From contig NZ_PJIK01000006.1 of the NCBI RefSeq assembly GCF_002929275.1, positions 161,349 through 225,348 on the forward strand: a DNA stretch of 64,000 nucleotides, written 5' to 3'. Position numbers and translations under genes: made by a program. Each line of letters starts with the position of its first letter. Positions within the stretch are counted from its first letter, which is position 1. The notes under the pieces are model-generated. The model had not been told where the DNA came from. It did not search any database and saw only the letters and a list, made by a program, of their open reading frames with translations. Positions 52,915-61,664 of the stretch are shown here, in pieces. This stretch comes from Arthrobacter sp. ZGTC131 (lineage in GTDB: Bacteria; Actinomycetota; Actinomycetes; Actinomycetales; Micrococcaceae).

Positions 52915-53910
52915 ATGAAGAAACCATCGCCCCGAGGAACAGAGATCACACGAGTCAAATCAGGGGCACACCCGGGCACTGTTCGTGGAACTTCCATTTC
53001 CGCAGGTATGGGTGTGACGGCTACTTACACTCACACCCGAGCGGGTCTTGCAGGGCGCCTGGGGGCGCTGGCCGTCGTTGTCGCCGGGCTGGTGGCCGGC
53101 TCGGTAGCCATGCCGGCCGCCGCACAGGACTCCGAACCGCTGGATTACGTCGCCCTGGGGGATTCCTATACCTCGGGCATCGGCGCGACGAACATCAGCA
53201 TCTCCCCGCTCTACGGTGATCCGGAGAATGCGCAGCCGTGTTTCCAGGCATCGCCGGGCTACGTGGACGTGCTGGACGCGCGGGACGACGTCCAGCTCAC
53301 GGCCAACGCCGCCTGCGCGGGCTGGACCGCCGCCATGGTGCCCCTCCAGGTCCAGGTGGCGTCGGCCGCGGACCTGCTGAACCCAGAAACGGACTTGGTC
53401 ACCATTACCGCCGGCGGCAACGACGTCAAATTTTTGGACGTGCTCCAAGCATGCCTGTTCCGCCCCCTGAAGGACTGCAAGACGGCCGTCAAGACCGCCG
53501 AAGCAGTTGCCAGGACTGAGGTCCTCCCGGCCCTGACCGATGCCTACGCGGCCATCCGCGCCAAGGCACCCAGCGCCAAGATCGTCGCGCTGGGATATCC
53601 GCACCTGTTCTCGCCGGCATTCGGGGAAAACCCCTTCATCGCGGACGAAGCCGCCAAGGTCTTCAACAAGGGTACGGACACGCTGAACAAGGTCATCGAG
53701 GAGGCGGCCAAGAAGTCCCCCGGGACCGTCTATGTCGATGTCACCGACGAGTTCGCCGGCCACGGCTTCGGCTCGCCCGATTCCTGGTTCGTTTTCAACC
53801 CGGCGAACCCCTTCGACGGCGTGAGCTTCCACCCGACGGCCACCGGGTATGCCGAGGGCTACTATCCGGCCGTCATCCGCGAAGCGGGAATCCCGGCGCT
53901 GCGGGACTGA
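52915..53910 (+). CDS. Secreted SGNH/GDSL hydrolase
   Basis: 331 residues from ATG 52915, after GGAAAAG. A long N-terminal region ends in a membrane or signal helix (LGALAVVVAGLVAGSVAMPA, cleavage after AQ near 71). The SGNH blocks are GDSYTSGIG (Ser nucleophile), NAACAGWTAAM, TITAGGNDVKF and the C-terminal DGVSFHPTATGYAEGY with the catalytic His. Cysteines in pairs match actinobacterial lipases/esterases of this type. A perfect hairpin follows the stop. Confidence 0.88.
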   Translation: MKKPSPRGTEITRVKSGAHPGTVRGTSISAGMGVTATYTHTRAGLAGRLGALAVVVAGLVAGSVAMPAAAQDSEPLDYVALGDSYTSGIGATNISISPLYGDPENAQPCFQASPGYVDVLDARDDVQLTANAACAGWTAAMVPLQVQVASAADLLNPETDLVTITAGGNDVKFLDVLQACLFRPLKDCKTAVKTAEAVARTEVLPALTDAYAAIRAKAPSAKIVALGYPHLFSPAFGENPFIADEAAKVFNKGTDTLNKVIEEAAKKSPGTVYVDVTDEFAGHGFGSPDSWFVFNPANPFDGVSFHPTATGYAEGYYPAVIREAGIPALRD

Positions 53911-53917
53911 CGGGCAT

Positions 53918-53945
53918 CCTGGCGCGGCTGTCGTACCGCGCCAGG
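53918..53945 (+). terminator. Hairpin after SGNH hydrolase gene
   Basis: CCTGGCGCGG (53918-53927), 8-base loop, CCGCGCCAGG (53936-53945): perfect 10-bp stem, no T-tract. Confidence 0.65.
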
Positions 53946-54329
53946 ACGCCGTCCCAGCCTCGGTCTTTCATGAGGCCTGGCCCTTCGGGGGTGTGTTTAA
54001 GTCCGAGCCGGAATCCGGAAGGCGCCAGGCGCCTCAATGACCCCGGCCATCATCCTTGCACCCCGGACGTTCTCTGCCGTCCCAAGACCCTCATGGAAGA
54101 CATACACCGATACCAGGTGCGAATCGGCTCGTGCATTGACGAACCTGCGCAAACTCGATGCCGCACCACGCTAGTGGAGCTCCTCATCACCGATGAAGCA
54201 GAGCGGCTTAACGCCACCGCCCTTGAACTCCTCCGTGACAACCACGACCGGACCCACCTGCCTATGATCCTCATCCGTATGCCCGGCATAGATCAACGAT
54301 TCCGGCACCATCCCAGCTTTACTGCCGTC
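53946..54329 (+). other. Region with possible gene fragment
   Basis: From ATG 54093 a plus-strand frame reads MEDIHRYQVRIGSCIDEPAQ, then LVELLITDEAERLNATALEL and LRDNHDRTHLPMILIRMPG, with coding-like codon use until about 54300. It then runs antisense into the glycosyltransferase. It may be a truncated gene or chance; no site precedes it and no family is recognised. Confidence 0.3.
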
Positions 54330-55439
54330 TCACAAAATCATTTCCGCCAGCACCCGCGCCCCGGACGCGGCGCCGTCGGCCTCCCGGATCCGGCGGCCCA
54401 CTCCGGACGCGGCAGTGCGGAAGATCGCCGAGTCCACCACAGTCCTCACGGCCCGGGCGATTTCATCCGGGGACGACGACGCCTTGATCAGCAGCCCCGC
54501 TCCGGCGTCCTGCACCGCCTTCCCCACCATGCGCTGGTCCAGCAGCGGATGCATCGGCGCGATCACCAGCGGAAGTCCGTGGGCCAGCGCCAGCATGGTG
54601 GTGGCATGGCCGCCGTGGCCGATCACCGCGCTGCACTCGGGCATCACGTCCCGGTGCGGAAGATAGCGGTGCACAATCGTGTTCGGCGCGGCCGTCAGGC
54701 CTGCAGGATCAATGGCGGGACCGGTGGTCACCACCACCTCGAGCGGCAGGTCGGCCACCGCGTCCAGTGTTTTTTGCAGGAACGCCTCCTGTCCGGGGAA
54801 GGCCGTGGTGCTCAGGCTCACCAGCACGCGGGGCCATATGCCCGGCGGTGGAGGTGTCGCCGGCTGCTCCACGTCCGCCACGGCGCCGGTCCACACCACC
54901 TTGCCGTTGCCGTTCATGCTGCCCGCGGGATCCAGGAGCGGATCGGAGCACACTAGGATCCGCTCAGCGCGCTTCATCACGTGCCGCGGCCCGAGGCCCC
55001 GCGCTGCAATCACCGCCGTGATGGGAGTCCGCCGGAACGGGCCGTCGAAAAAAGCGTAGAAGCTGTGCATCAGCACCACCGTGCGCAGCCCGGCCCGGGC
55101 GGCGGCGTCGATGGCCCCTAGCAGCAGGCAGTCCACCACCACCACGTCCGGCGGATCGCGCCGCGCCTCCTCAACCACGTCCCCCGCGATTCCGGCGTCG
55201 GTGAAGACAGACACCATCATGGAGATCTGCTGGAGCGCGGACATGTGGTCTGCCGGGGCCATCGGGGCCGAATTGCCGTAGGCACGGAACTCGGCGCCCG
55301 CTGCCTCTATCGGCCCGGCCTGCTGCGCCTCCCCCAGGAAGCGGACCCGGTGGCCGTCCCGTATCAGCTCACGGGCGATGCCGAGGGCCGGCGGCAGGTT
55401 CCCGCCGGCGTCAAGCGTTGCGAAGAGAAAATCCGGCAT
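54330..55439 (-). CDS. Macrolide-type (MGT/UGT) glycosyltransferase
   Basis: 369 residues from ATG 55439. GT-B fold of family GT1: N-terminal FLFATLDAGGNLPPALGIAR, DGHRVRFLGEAQQAGPIEAA, and the nucleotide-sugar binding C-terminal motif IGHGGHATTMLALAHGLPLV, followed by PLLDQRMVGKAVQDAGAGLL. It would transfer a sugar from a nucleotide donor to a small hydrophobic acceptor, for example a macrolide, sterol or glycolipid. It is a lone gene. Confidence 0.88.
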   Translation of the reverse strand: MPDFLFATLDAGGNLPPALGIARELIRDGHRVRFLGEAQQAGPIEAAGAEFRAYGNSAPMAPADHMSALQQISMMVSVFTDAGIAGDVVEEARRDPPDVVVVDCLLLGAIDAAARAGLRTVVLMHSFYAFFDGPFRRTPITAVIAARGLGPRHVMKRAERILVCSDPLLDPAGSMNGNGKVVWTGAVADVEQPATPPPPGIWPRVLVSLSTTAFPGQEAFLQKTLDAVADLPLEVVVTTGPAIDPAGLTAAPNTIVHRYLPHRDVMPECSAVIGHGGHATTMLALAHGLPLVIAPMHPLLDQRMVGKAVQDAGAGLLIKASSSPDEIARAVRTVVDSAIFRTAASGVGRRIREADGAASGARVLAEMIL

Positions 55440-55622
55440 GGCAACCTCCCTGAGTTCAGGAAGCCGGCGGTAAACACCGGCGGGCAGAAGCCTAGTCCCG
55501 ATGCCGCCCCGCGAACAGGGGCCGGACACAGTCAGTGGACCGGGGACGCAGGAAACCGGACGTAACGCGAGCGTTCACATCGCTGTCGCCGCCGGTTCAC
55601 GCCGCCCCTCAAGGATGAAACC

Positions 55623-57242
55623 ATGACTCCTTTCACCCGCCGAAACGTCCTCATAGGTGCCATCGCCGCTGCCGGTGCTGCCGCCGTCGCCCCTTCACTC
55701 GTCGCACCCGCCCACGCCGCCCGGCCCTCCGGCGTCGCGCTGGTCCGGAACCGCCTGACCCTCCCGTCCGGCATCGCCACCGGCGATGTCACCGCAGATT
55801 CCGGCGTCCTGTGGTCCCGCGCGTCGGGACCCGGCCGGCTGGTGGCCAGCCTGCTCGCGGTCGACGACGGCGGGTCCCCGCTCCGCGGCGGCCGCGCCTT
55901 CCGGCGGGTGCTGCGGGGGACCAGGGCCAGCGAGGCCACCGACTTCACGTCCAAGATCAACGCCCGCGACCTCCCGGCCGGCACGCGGTTCGCGCTGACC
56001 ATGCACTTCGAGGACCCCGAGGGCCACGCCGGCGAAACCGCGCGCGGCTCCTTCAGCACCGCCCCCGGAACCGGCACGCTGCGCAGCGGCCGCGCACCCC
56101 GCCGGCAGAGCTTCGTGTGGAGCGGGGACACCGCCGGCCAGGGCTGGGGCATCAACGAGGAGATCGGCGGCATGCGCGGCTACGCGGCCATGCTCGCCAC
56201 GAAGCCGGACTTCTTCATCCACTCCGGCGACACCATCTACGCCGACGGCCCCATCGCCGCTCAGGTCACCGAGCCGGACGGGCAGATCTGGCGCAACCTC
56301 GTCACCGAGGAGGTGTCCAAGGTGGCCGAGACGCTCGACGAGTACCGCGGCCGGCATCGCTACAACCTCATGGACCGCAACGTCCGCGCCATGTACGCCC
56401 AGGTTCCGGTGATCGCCCAGTGGGACGACCACGAAACCACCAACAACTGGTACCCCGGCGAGATCCTCACCGATTCCCGCTACACCGAGCGCCGGGTGGA
56501 CGTGCTCGCCGCCCGCGGCCGCCAGGCCTGGCAGGAATACCAGCCCATCGCCCAGCTCAGCGACGGCAGCACCGGCTTCGAGCCGGCCCGCATCTACCGC
56601 AAGATCTCCCGCGGCCCGCAGCTGGACATCTTCTGCCTGGACATGCGCACCTTCAAGGACCCCAACACGGACGGCAAGGAAACGAACCTGACCCACATCC
56701 TCGGCGAGGAACAGGCCCGCTGGCTGATCCGCGAAGTCAGCAAGTCCAAGGCCACCTGGAAGGTGATCTCGGCCGACCTCCCGCTTGGCATCATTGTGCC
56801 GGACGGTCCCGTCAACCAGGAGTCCCTGGCAAACCGCGACGCCGGCGCCCCCTTGGGCAAGGAACTCGAGATCGCCGGGGTGCTGTCCGCGTTCAAGCGC
56901 AACCGGGTTAAAAACGTGGTCTGGCTCACGGCCGACGTCCACTACTGCGCCGCCCACCACTACTCGCCCGCGCGGGCCGCGTTCCAGGACTTCGACCCCT
57001 TCTGGGAATTCGTGGCCGGCCCCATCAATGCCGGAACGTTCGGCCCCAGCGCGATGGACGGGACCTTCGGGCCGGAGGTGGCCTTCTACAAGGCAGGCGC
57101 CTACGCCAACCAGTCCCCGCGCAACGGCGAGAGCCAGTACTTCGGCCACGTGGACCTCGGCGAGGACGACGTCTTCACCGTCAGCCTCCGCAACGCCAAC
57201 GGCACCGTGCTCTGGAGCAAGAACCTGCACCCGGAGCGCTGA
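55623..57242 (+). CDS. phoD: Alkaline phosphatase D (PhoD) family
   Basis: 539 residues. The N-terminus has a twin-arginine signal (TRRNVLIGAIAAAGAAAVAP, cleavage after AHA). The PhoD N-terminal domain (SGIATGDVTADSGVLWSRAS) is followed by the metallophosphatase part: SFVWSGDTAGQGWG, FIHSGDTIYADGPI, AQWDDHETTNNWYPGE, and WLTADVHYCAAHHYSPARA near the end, giving Asp/His/Asn ligands for Fe and Ca. It is exported folded by Tat and hydrolyses phosphodi- or monoesters, often under phosphate starvation. A hairpin follows. Confidence 0.94.
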   Translation: MTPFTRRNVLIGAIAAAGAAAVAPSLVAPAHAARPSGVALVRNRLTLPSGIATGDVTADSGVLWSRASGPGRLVASLLAVDDGGSPLRGGRAFRRVLRGTRASEATDFTSKINARDLPAGTRFALTMHFEDPEGHAGETARGSFSTAPGTGTLRSGRAPRRQSFVWSGDTAGQGWGINEEIGGMRGYAAMLATKPDFFIHSGDTIYADGPIAAQVTEPDGQIWRNLVTEEVSKVAETLDEYRGRHRYNLMDRNVRAMYAQVPVIAQWDDHETTNNWYPGEILTDSRYTERRVDVLAARGRQAWQEYQPIAQLSDGSTGFEPARIYRKISRGPQLDIFCLDMRTFKDPNTDGKETNLTHILGEEQARWLIREVSKSKATWKVISADLPLGIIVPDGPVNQESLANRDAGAPLGKELEIAGVLSAFKRNRVKNVVWLTADVHYCAAHHYSPARAAFQDFDPFWEFVAGPINAGTFGPSAMDGTFGPEVAFYKAGAYANQSPRNGESQYFGHVDLGEDDVFTVSLRNANGTVLWSKNLHPER

Positions 57243-57251
57243 CCCACCGCA

Positions 57252-57301
57252 CCGCGACAACGGGTGGCCGGCAACCATTTGCCAGCCACCCGCCGTCGCG
57301 G
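57252..57301 (+). terminator. GACGGCGGG-type hairpin, copy 2
   Basis: CCGCGACAACGGGTGGCCGG with CAA, pairing with TTGCCAGCCACCCGCCGTCG and CGG, then GTTTTAC. A 23-bp stem with three imperfect pairs, 10 bp after the phoD stop. Confidence 0.75.
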
Positions 57302-57448
57302 TTTTACGGATGCCGCGTGGTCCCCGCCGCGGTTCACAAAACCAGGCAGGACTGTAATTTGGCATTCACTCTGCGAGAATGTTCCCGTCAGCGGACAGGC
57401 CCAGCAGCGGCGCCTTCCCGCCTATTTAGCGCGCCTTGGGGGGCATGC

Positions 57449-58564
57449 ATGTCAGGGATCAGCTTTACCGCCATCGACTTTGAAACTGCGAACAGCAACC
57501 GCGGGTCAGTGTGTGCCGTCGGCCTGGTGAAGGTCCGGGACGGCAGGATCGTGGACAAAGCGTCCTGGCTCATCAAACCCCCGCCCGGCATTGACCACTT
57601 CGATCCCATCAACATCGAAGTCCACGGCATCAGGGAAGACGACGTTATGCACGCGGCGGACTGGGAGATGTCCGTCGAGGGAATCCTGCAGTTTGTCTGC
57701 GAGGACCAGTTGGTCGCCTACGACGCTCCGTATGACGCCTCCGTGATGCGCAAAGCCACCGAACACCTGCGGCTGGACCTGCCGGCCAAGGAGTTTTATT
57801 GTGCCCAGGAGCTGGCCCGGGCACAGTTGGAGCTGCCGAAGCATCACCTGAACGACGTACTGGAGGCGTTGAAGCTCCCGCCTGTTCACCAACACGAGCC
57901 CGGCACCAACGCCCTGGCCTGCGCCAACGTGGTCCTAACGATCGCCGCCATGCGCCAGTTGGCCAGCCTGGCCGAGATCTGGCCCGCCCCGGCCGCTTCG
58001 ATCGGGCAGCGGCGCCAGGGCCGGCGAGTCCGCGATGAGGCACCTGACGACGGCCGTGAAGCGGCTGATACGGATGCACTCGGCGGTGATGACCCCCGCG
58101 GTGAAGCGTCGGACGGCGAGGCGCCGGACGCCGTCGTAACTTTCGTTCGGGACCTTTCCCCGGAGGCACAGACTGCTCCCGGGCCCGCGGCCCAGGCGGA
58201 GCCCGGGCCGGCTGAGCAGGAAAAGCCCCGGACCTCGTCCCCGTCGCCCCGGCGGGAGACCGCGCCGGAAACCTTGTCAGAAACCCAGCCCGAAACCCCT
58301 CAGATCCCGGCCGCTGCCGGTCCAGAGGACCGCAAGGGTGTCCAGCCCGCCAAGCAGTCCGGAATGAAGTCAGGCATTGCCCTGTTGGCCGTAGGCCTCC
58401 TTGCCGCCTTCTTTCTGTCCGCCCTTACCGGCCTCGCGATCCAGTCATTCGCCGCGGGCCAGGTAGGAATTGGCGCGGTGGAACTGGCATTGGCGGTGGC
58501 CGCAGCGTGGGGTGTCTGGGCTTCGATCACGCACGGCTGGCGAAGGATCTGGTCCGCCAAGTAG
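57449..58564 (+). CDS. DEDDh exonuclease with C-terminal membrane anchor
   Basis: 371 residues from ATG 57449, with GGGGGG just upstream. The first 170 residues are a DnaQ-like 3'-5' exonuclease: FTAIDFETANSNRG (ExoI, Asp-Glu), VEGILQFVCEDQLVAYDAPYD (ExoII) and KHHLNDVLEALKL...HEPGTNALACA (ExoIII with His and Asp). A long disordered acidic/proline-rich linker (about 195-315) leads to two membrane helices (SGIALLAVGLLAAFFLSALT, VGIGAVELALAVAAAWGVWA). A nuclease fixed to the membrane is unusual; its substrate is unknown. Confidence 0.85.
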   Translation: MSGISFTAIDFETANSNRGSVCAVGLVKVRDGRIVDKASWLIKPPPGIDHFDPINIEVHGIREDDVMHAADWEMSVEGILQFVCEDQLVAYDAPYDASVMRKATEHLRLDLPAKEFYCAQELARAQLELPKHHLNDVLEALKLPPVHQHEPGTNALACANVVLTIAAMRQLASLAEIWPAPAASIGQRRQGRRVRDEAPDDGREAADTDALGGDDPRGEASDGEAPDAVVTFVRDLSPEAQTAPGPAAQAEPGPAEQEKPRTSSPSPRRETAPETLSETQPETPQIPAAAGPEDRKGVQPAKQSGMKSGIALLAVGLLAAFFLSALTGLAIQSFAAGQVGIGAVELALAVAAAWGVWASITHGWRRIWSAK

Positions 58565-58651
58565 CCTGCCGGTCTGGTGGCGGGGGGCTTTCCCACCGCG
58601 TTTACCATCCACCAGGCTGGCGGGTAGCCGGACCTGTCCTCGTGGGGCTCG

Positions 58652-58837
58652 TTACTGCGGGGCTTTGGGGATGATGATCCACAAAGCGATGTAGACGAGT
58701 TCTCCGACGCCGAACAGCCCGAACAGCACGAAGCCGATGCGGACGAGCGTCTTGGAGATACCGAAGCGGTCAGCGAGGGCCGCGCAGACTCCCGCGATGA
58801 CCTTGCCATTCCTGGGCCGAACCATTGCTGCTTCCAT
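58652..58837 (-). CDS. PspC-domain protein
   Basis: 61 residues. GKVIAGVCAALADRFGISKT and LVRIGFVLFGLFGVGELVYI with the closing LWIIIPKAP are the complete PspC domain: an amphipathic start plus one membrane segment. In actinobacteria such proteins take part in envelope-stress responses or act as part of larger sensors. ATG 58837; no partner gene adjacent on this strand. Confidence 0.9.
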   Translation of the reverse strand: MEAAMVRPRNGKVIAGVCAALADRFGISKTLVRIGFVLFGLFGVGELVYIALWIIIPKAPQ

Positions 58838-58959
58838 TTCGCCACAGTAGCAGCCGCTCCGGGGTGAGGTAAGCGGTCCGGGGGAGTCATTTCCGGGCTG
58901 TGCCCGCGCCGCGTTGAAGGCTGCAACCGCTTACGGGGCTGCCCGCCCGGCGGGAAGAA

Positions 58960-59010
58960 CCGCGACGACGGGAGGCCAGCACCGTTGATGACCCCCCGCC
59001 GCCGTCCTGG
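58960..59010. repeat. Degenerate GACGGCGGG-type hairpin
   Basis: CGCGACGACGGGAGGCCAGC on the left and CCCCCCGCCGCCGTCCTGG on the right recall the hairpin family, but pairing is broken in several places. It lies 30 bp after the multicopper oxidase stop. Confidence 0.4.
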
Positions 59011-59039
59011 TGACCGGATCCGTAGTGCAGGACCGCCGG

Positions 59040-61382
59040 TCAGGCAGCGGTGACGGTGACAGTGCGGGTGGCCAGCGTCTGACCGGTGATCCAGTGCAGA
59101 TAGTCGATCGCAATGGTGTACTTGCCGGGCGCCGGCGGGCGCAGCAGGAGGTCGAATTTCTCGGCCGCCCCGGACTTGATGACGCTGGTCAGCAGCGGCT
59201 GGCCCGCCATCGAGGGCTGAACGGCCGGGGCGGTCGGGCTGGGTGTGTTCCAGAACGGTCTGCCGTCGTGCGCGATCAGTTCGGCGATGCGCGCGGGCTT
59301 TCCTGCCGCATCCAGGAACCTTGTGAGCGTGGGGAAGTAGTCCACGTTCACGAGGCGCACCAGGGTGGGCTTCTTGGTGGCTGTGACGACATTCGCCCTC
59401 ATGGCCGAGATGGCCCACACCCTGTCACCCCTTGGCCTGCTGGCGATTGCCCCGCCCAGAAGAACGAAGTGCTTGGGCTCGAAGCGGTTCAGGCCGGCGT
59501 CCTCACCGGACAGTCCGGCGGCGTGGTTCATTTCATGCCACCGCGGATCAATGGAGAACGGGGCGATGAGGGTCTCGGTGGCGATGTCGTACAGGGGACC
59601 CTCCAAGGAATGCCGGCGGGTCCCGGCCGGGGTTGCTGGGCTGGCCGGCGGATCGATGATGATCGCACCGAACATGCCCATCTGCACGTGCAGGGGAGTG
59701 TTGACGTGGCAGTGGTAGAAGTACGTGCCGGCGGAGCCCCTGCTGGGGTTGCCGCGTTCGGCGACATCCGGCCGCCACTGGTACGTGTAGTGCCCCGTGA
59801 CCTCGAACGAGGTGTGGCCCACGCCGTCATTGCGGGGATCGGGTTCGATGCCGTGCCAGTGGACGGTGTGGACCTTCTTGCTCGGCTTCACGGTGGCGTG
59901 GAACACCTGGCCCTCGGTGAGCCGCACCACGGGCCCGGGGAGGCCGCGGCCGGATTTTTCGTTTTCGAAGCTCCACACCTCGTGCTCGGACCCGTCAGGG
60001 AATTTGAGTTCCCGGCTGAAGAAGTCGAGCTCGATGGAGACGTCCGGCCGCAGGCGAAACTCGGTCTCGGGGCTGCCTTCGTGTGGCTGGTCGGAGGCGA
60101 AATCCACCTGGCTCCGGAACGTATGGTGGGCCTTGTCCTCGGCCGTAGGGGGCAGGCCCGATTCGGGGGTCGGTGCTGCTGCCAGCACCCAGTCGGCCAC
60201 CAGGCCGCCGGGGTACATGCCGCCGGCGGCGGTCTGCGACGGCTCCGCATGGCAGTGCATGGGATACGTCCAATCCTCCGTCCGGGCCTCCCAGACGGGA
60301 TCCACCACTTCGGGCGGGCGCCGGACAGGCAGCATCGCTTCCTTGCGTTCCAGCGGCTGCACCTGAACGGTGTCCTCCCACTGCTGCAGAATGACGTCCC
60401 CCTGGGGGCTGACCCTGCCGTTGGAGCGCGGGAAGTCAATGCCGTTGGCGCGCACCGTCCACACGTGGTTGCCGTGGTAGTGCAGCTGGTGATCCGCGAT
60501 GCCGGCGTTGACCATCCGCACCAGCTGCCCGGTCCGCACGGCGCCCGGGGCGGGTGAGGCACTGAAGTTCCGCACATCGGTTTCCCTCGGATGGCCTGAA
60601 GGCAGCGTGTCCTGCTTGCGCCGTTCGTTGAGCTCCTCATTGGTGCTGAGAGCCAGGGACTGAAACCCGGAGTAGCCATTGAGGGTGAAGTACCGCGGCA
60701 CGGCCGGGGTGGTGAGCGGATTGACCGTCTGCCCCCGAGAGGCGATGCGGGCCCAGTTCGAGTCCACGTCGTGGCACAGCCATAGCCATTGGCGTTCGAA
60801 CTCGGCTCCGCCGGGGGCGAGCCGCCAAGCGTTGCGAGGGTCGATGACCACCAGCGCGCCGTACAGGCCCAGGGTTCTTTCCACGGGCTGGTTGGTGGGG
60901 TCGGTGAACAGGTAGGTACCCGGCAGCGGTGCAGGGAACTCGAGGAGGATTGTTTTCCCCGGAGCGACGACACCGCTAGTGGCATCCGCACCCCCATTTC
61001 CCGCGCGGTGGAACCGGAGCTCGTGCGGCTGGGCGAGGTTGTTATGCAACCTCACGCGGATGGTGCTCCCGGTTTCGGCGATCAGGGTGCGGTCCGGGAA
61101 GTAGCTGGCCCAGTACGCGCGCCGGGCAAGGTACTGCCGCTGATGCGCGGGGTCGTCCCGCAGCGGTGCCGGGCGGCCGTGCGGCGGCAGCGGTGCGGTC
61201 AGGGGATACGACCGGCTGGCCACGACCTTACCTGCGGCGGTGAATACCCGCGGGGTCATTGCCAGCGCGGGCTTGGGGTCAGTCACCGCTGTGCGGCGCT
61301 CGCCGAATCCCCGGTGGTAAACCAGCGACCCGTCCACCATGGGAACGAATCCGTCATTGACGTGGATGTCCAAGATGGTCAT
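59040..61382 (-). CDS. Multicopper oxidase domain protein
   Basis: 780 residues, longer than most multicopper oxidases, with no signal peptide visible. It has repeated cupredoxin units. The first (about 105-185) has lost the copper ligands (LRFHRAG). The second has HQLHYHGNHVW (near 300) and MHCHAEPSQ (near 374). The third has HTVHWHGIEPD (near 505) and FYHCHVNTPLHVQMGM (near 555-572), which supplies His, Cys, His and Met of a type 1 site. A C-terminal domain of about 200 residues follows. It probably oxidises metals or phenols using O2; its localisation is uncertain. Confidence 0.85.
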   Translation of the reverse strand: MTILDIHVNDGFVPMVDGSLVYHRGFGERRTAVTDPKPALAMTPRVFTAAGKVVASRSYPLTAPLPPHGRPAPLRDDPAHQRQYLARRAYWASYFPDRTLIAETGSTIRVRLHNNLAQPHELRFHRAGNGGADATSGVVAPGKTILLEFPAPLPGTYLFTDPTNQPVERTLGLYGALVVIDPRNAWRLAPGGAEFERQWLWLCHDVDSNWARIASRGQTVNPLTTPAVPRYFTLNGYSGFQSLALSTNEELNERRKQDTLPSGHPRETDVRNFSASPAPGAVRTGQLVRMVNAGIADHQLHYHGNHVWTVRANGIDFPRSNGRVSPQGDVILQQWEDTVQVQPLERKEAMLPVRRPPEVVDPVWEARTEDWTYPMHCHAEPSQTAAGGMYPGGLVADWVLAAAPTPESGLPPTAEDKAHHTFRSQVDFASDQPHEGSPETEFRLRPDVSIELDFFSRELKFPDGSEHEVWSFENEKSGRGLPGPVVRLTEGQVFHATVKPSKKVHTVHWHGIEPDPRNDGVGHTSFEVTGHYTYQWRPDVAERGNPSRGSAGTYFYHCHVNTPLHVQMGMFGAIIIDPPASPATPAGTRRHSLEGPLYDIATETLIAPFSIDPRWHEMNHAAGLSGEDAGLNRFEPKHFVLLGGAIASRPRGDRVWAISAMRANVVTATKKPTLVRLVNVDYFPTLTRFLDAAGKPARIAELIAHDGRPFWNTPSPTAPAVQPSMAGQPLLTSVIKSGAAEKFDLLLRPPAPGKYTIAIDYLHWITGQTLATRTVTVTAA

Positions 61383-61561
61383 GGCCGGCCTCCGAGTTGG
61401 TTCGGGCCGGAGATAGCTGTACCAAAGCTCATGTCCCCCCCAATTGCGTTTGCGGACAGTGCCTATCCTTGCGGCGGAAAGCTACAGAAACGTTGGGTTT
61501 CGCGGGGCCGGATTTGGGGGGGAGCCGGCCAGGTCTGCCGGGTGGCATTCCGCGTCAGAAG

Positions 61562-61608
61562 CACGACGGCGGGAGGCTGGCAGCGTTCGCCGGCCTCCCG
61601 CCGTCGTG
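61562..61608. terminator. GACGGCGGG-type hairpin, copy 3
   Basis: CACGACGGCGGGAGGCTGG (61562-61580) pairs with CCGGCCTCCCGCCGTCGTG (61590-61608), one G-T pair in a 19-bp stem. It lies between the multicopper oxidase start and the kinase stop, as a terminator of the kinase gene. Confidence 0.7.
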
Positions 61609-61664
61609 GTTTCCGCCTGTAGCGGCGGGGCAGGAGCGGGTGAAGATGCGCCAGGAATGCCCTG

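Noticed and set aside
52388-52918. 176-codon frame ending in a membrane helix and overlapping the SGNH hydrolase start
   Set aside because: The upstream two thirds is Pro/Arg/Ser-rich and non-coding in character; only a short coupled peptide at the end is conceivable and lacks a start.
55695-57365. Minus-strand open frame of 556 codons opposite phoD
   Set aside because: Repetitive Val/Gly/Ala/Asp composition mirrors the phoD codons; no domain and no ribosome-binding site.
59010-60557. Plus-strand open frame of 515 codons opposite the multicopper oxidase
   Set aside because: Antisense shadow of a gene with clear copper motifs; no independent evidence.
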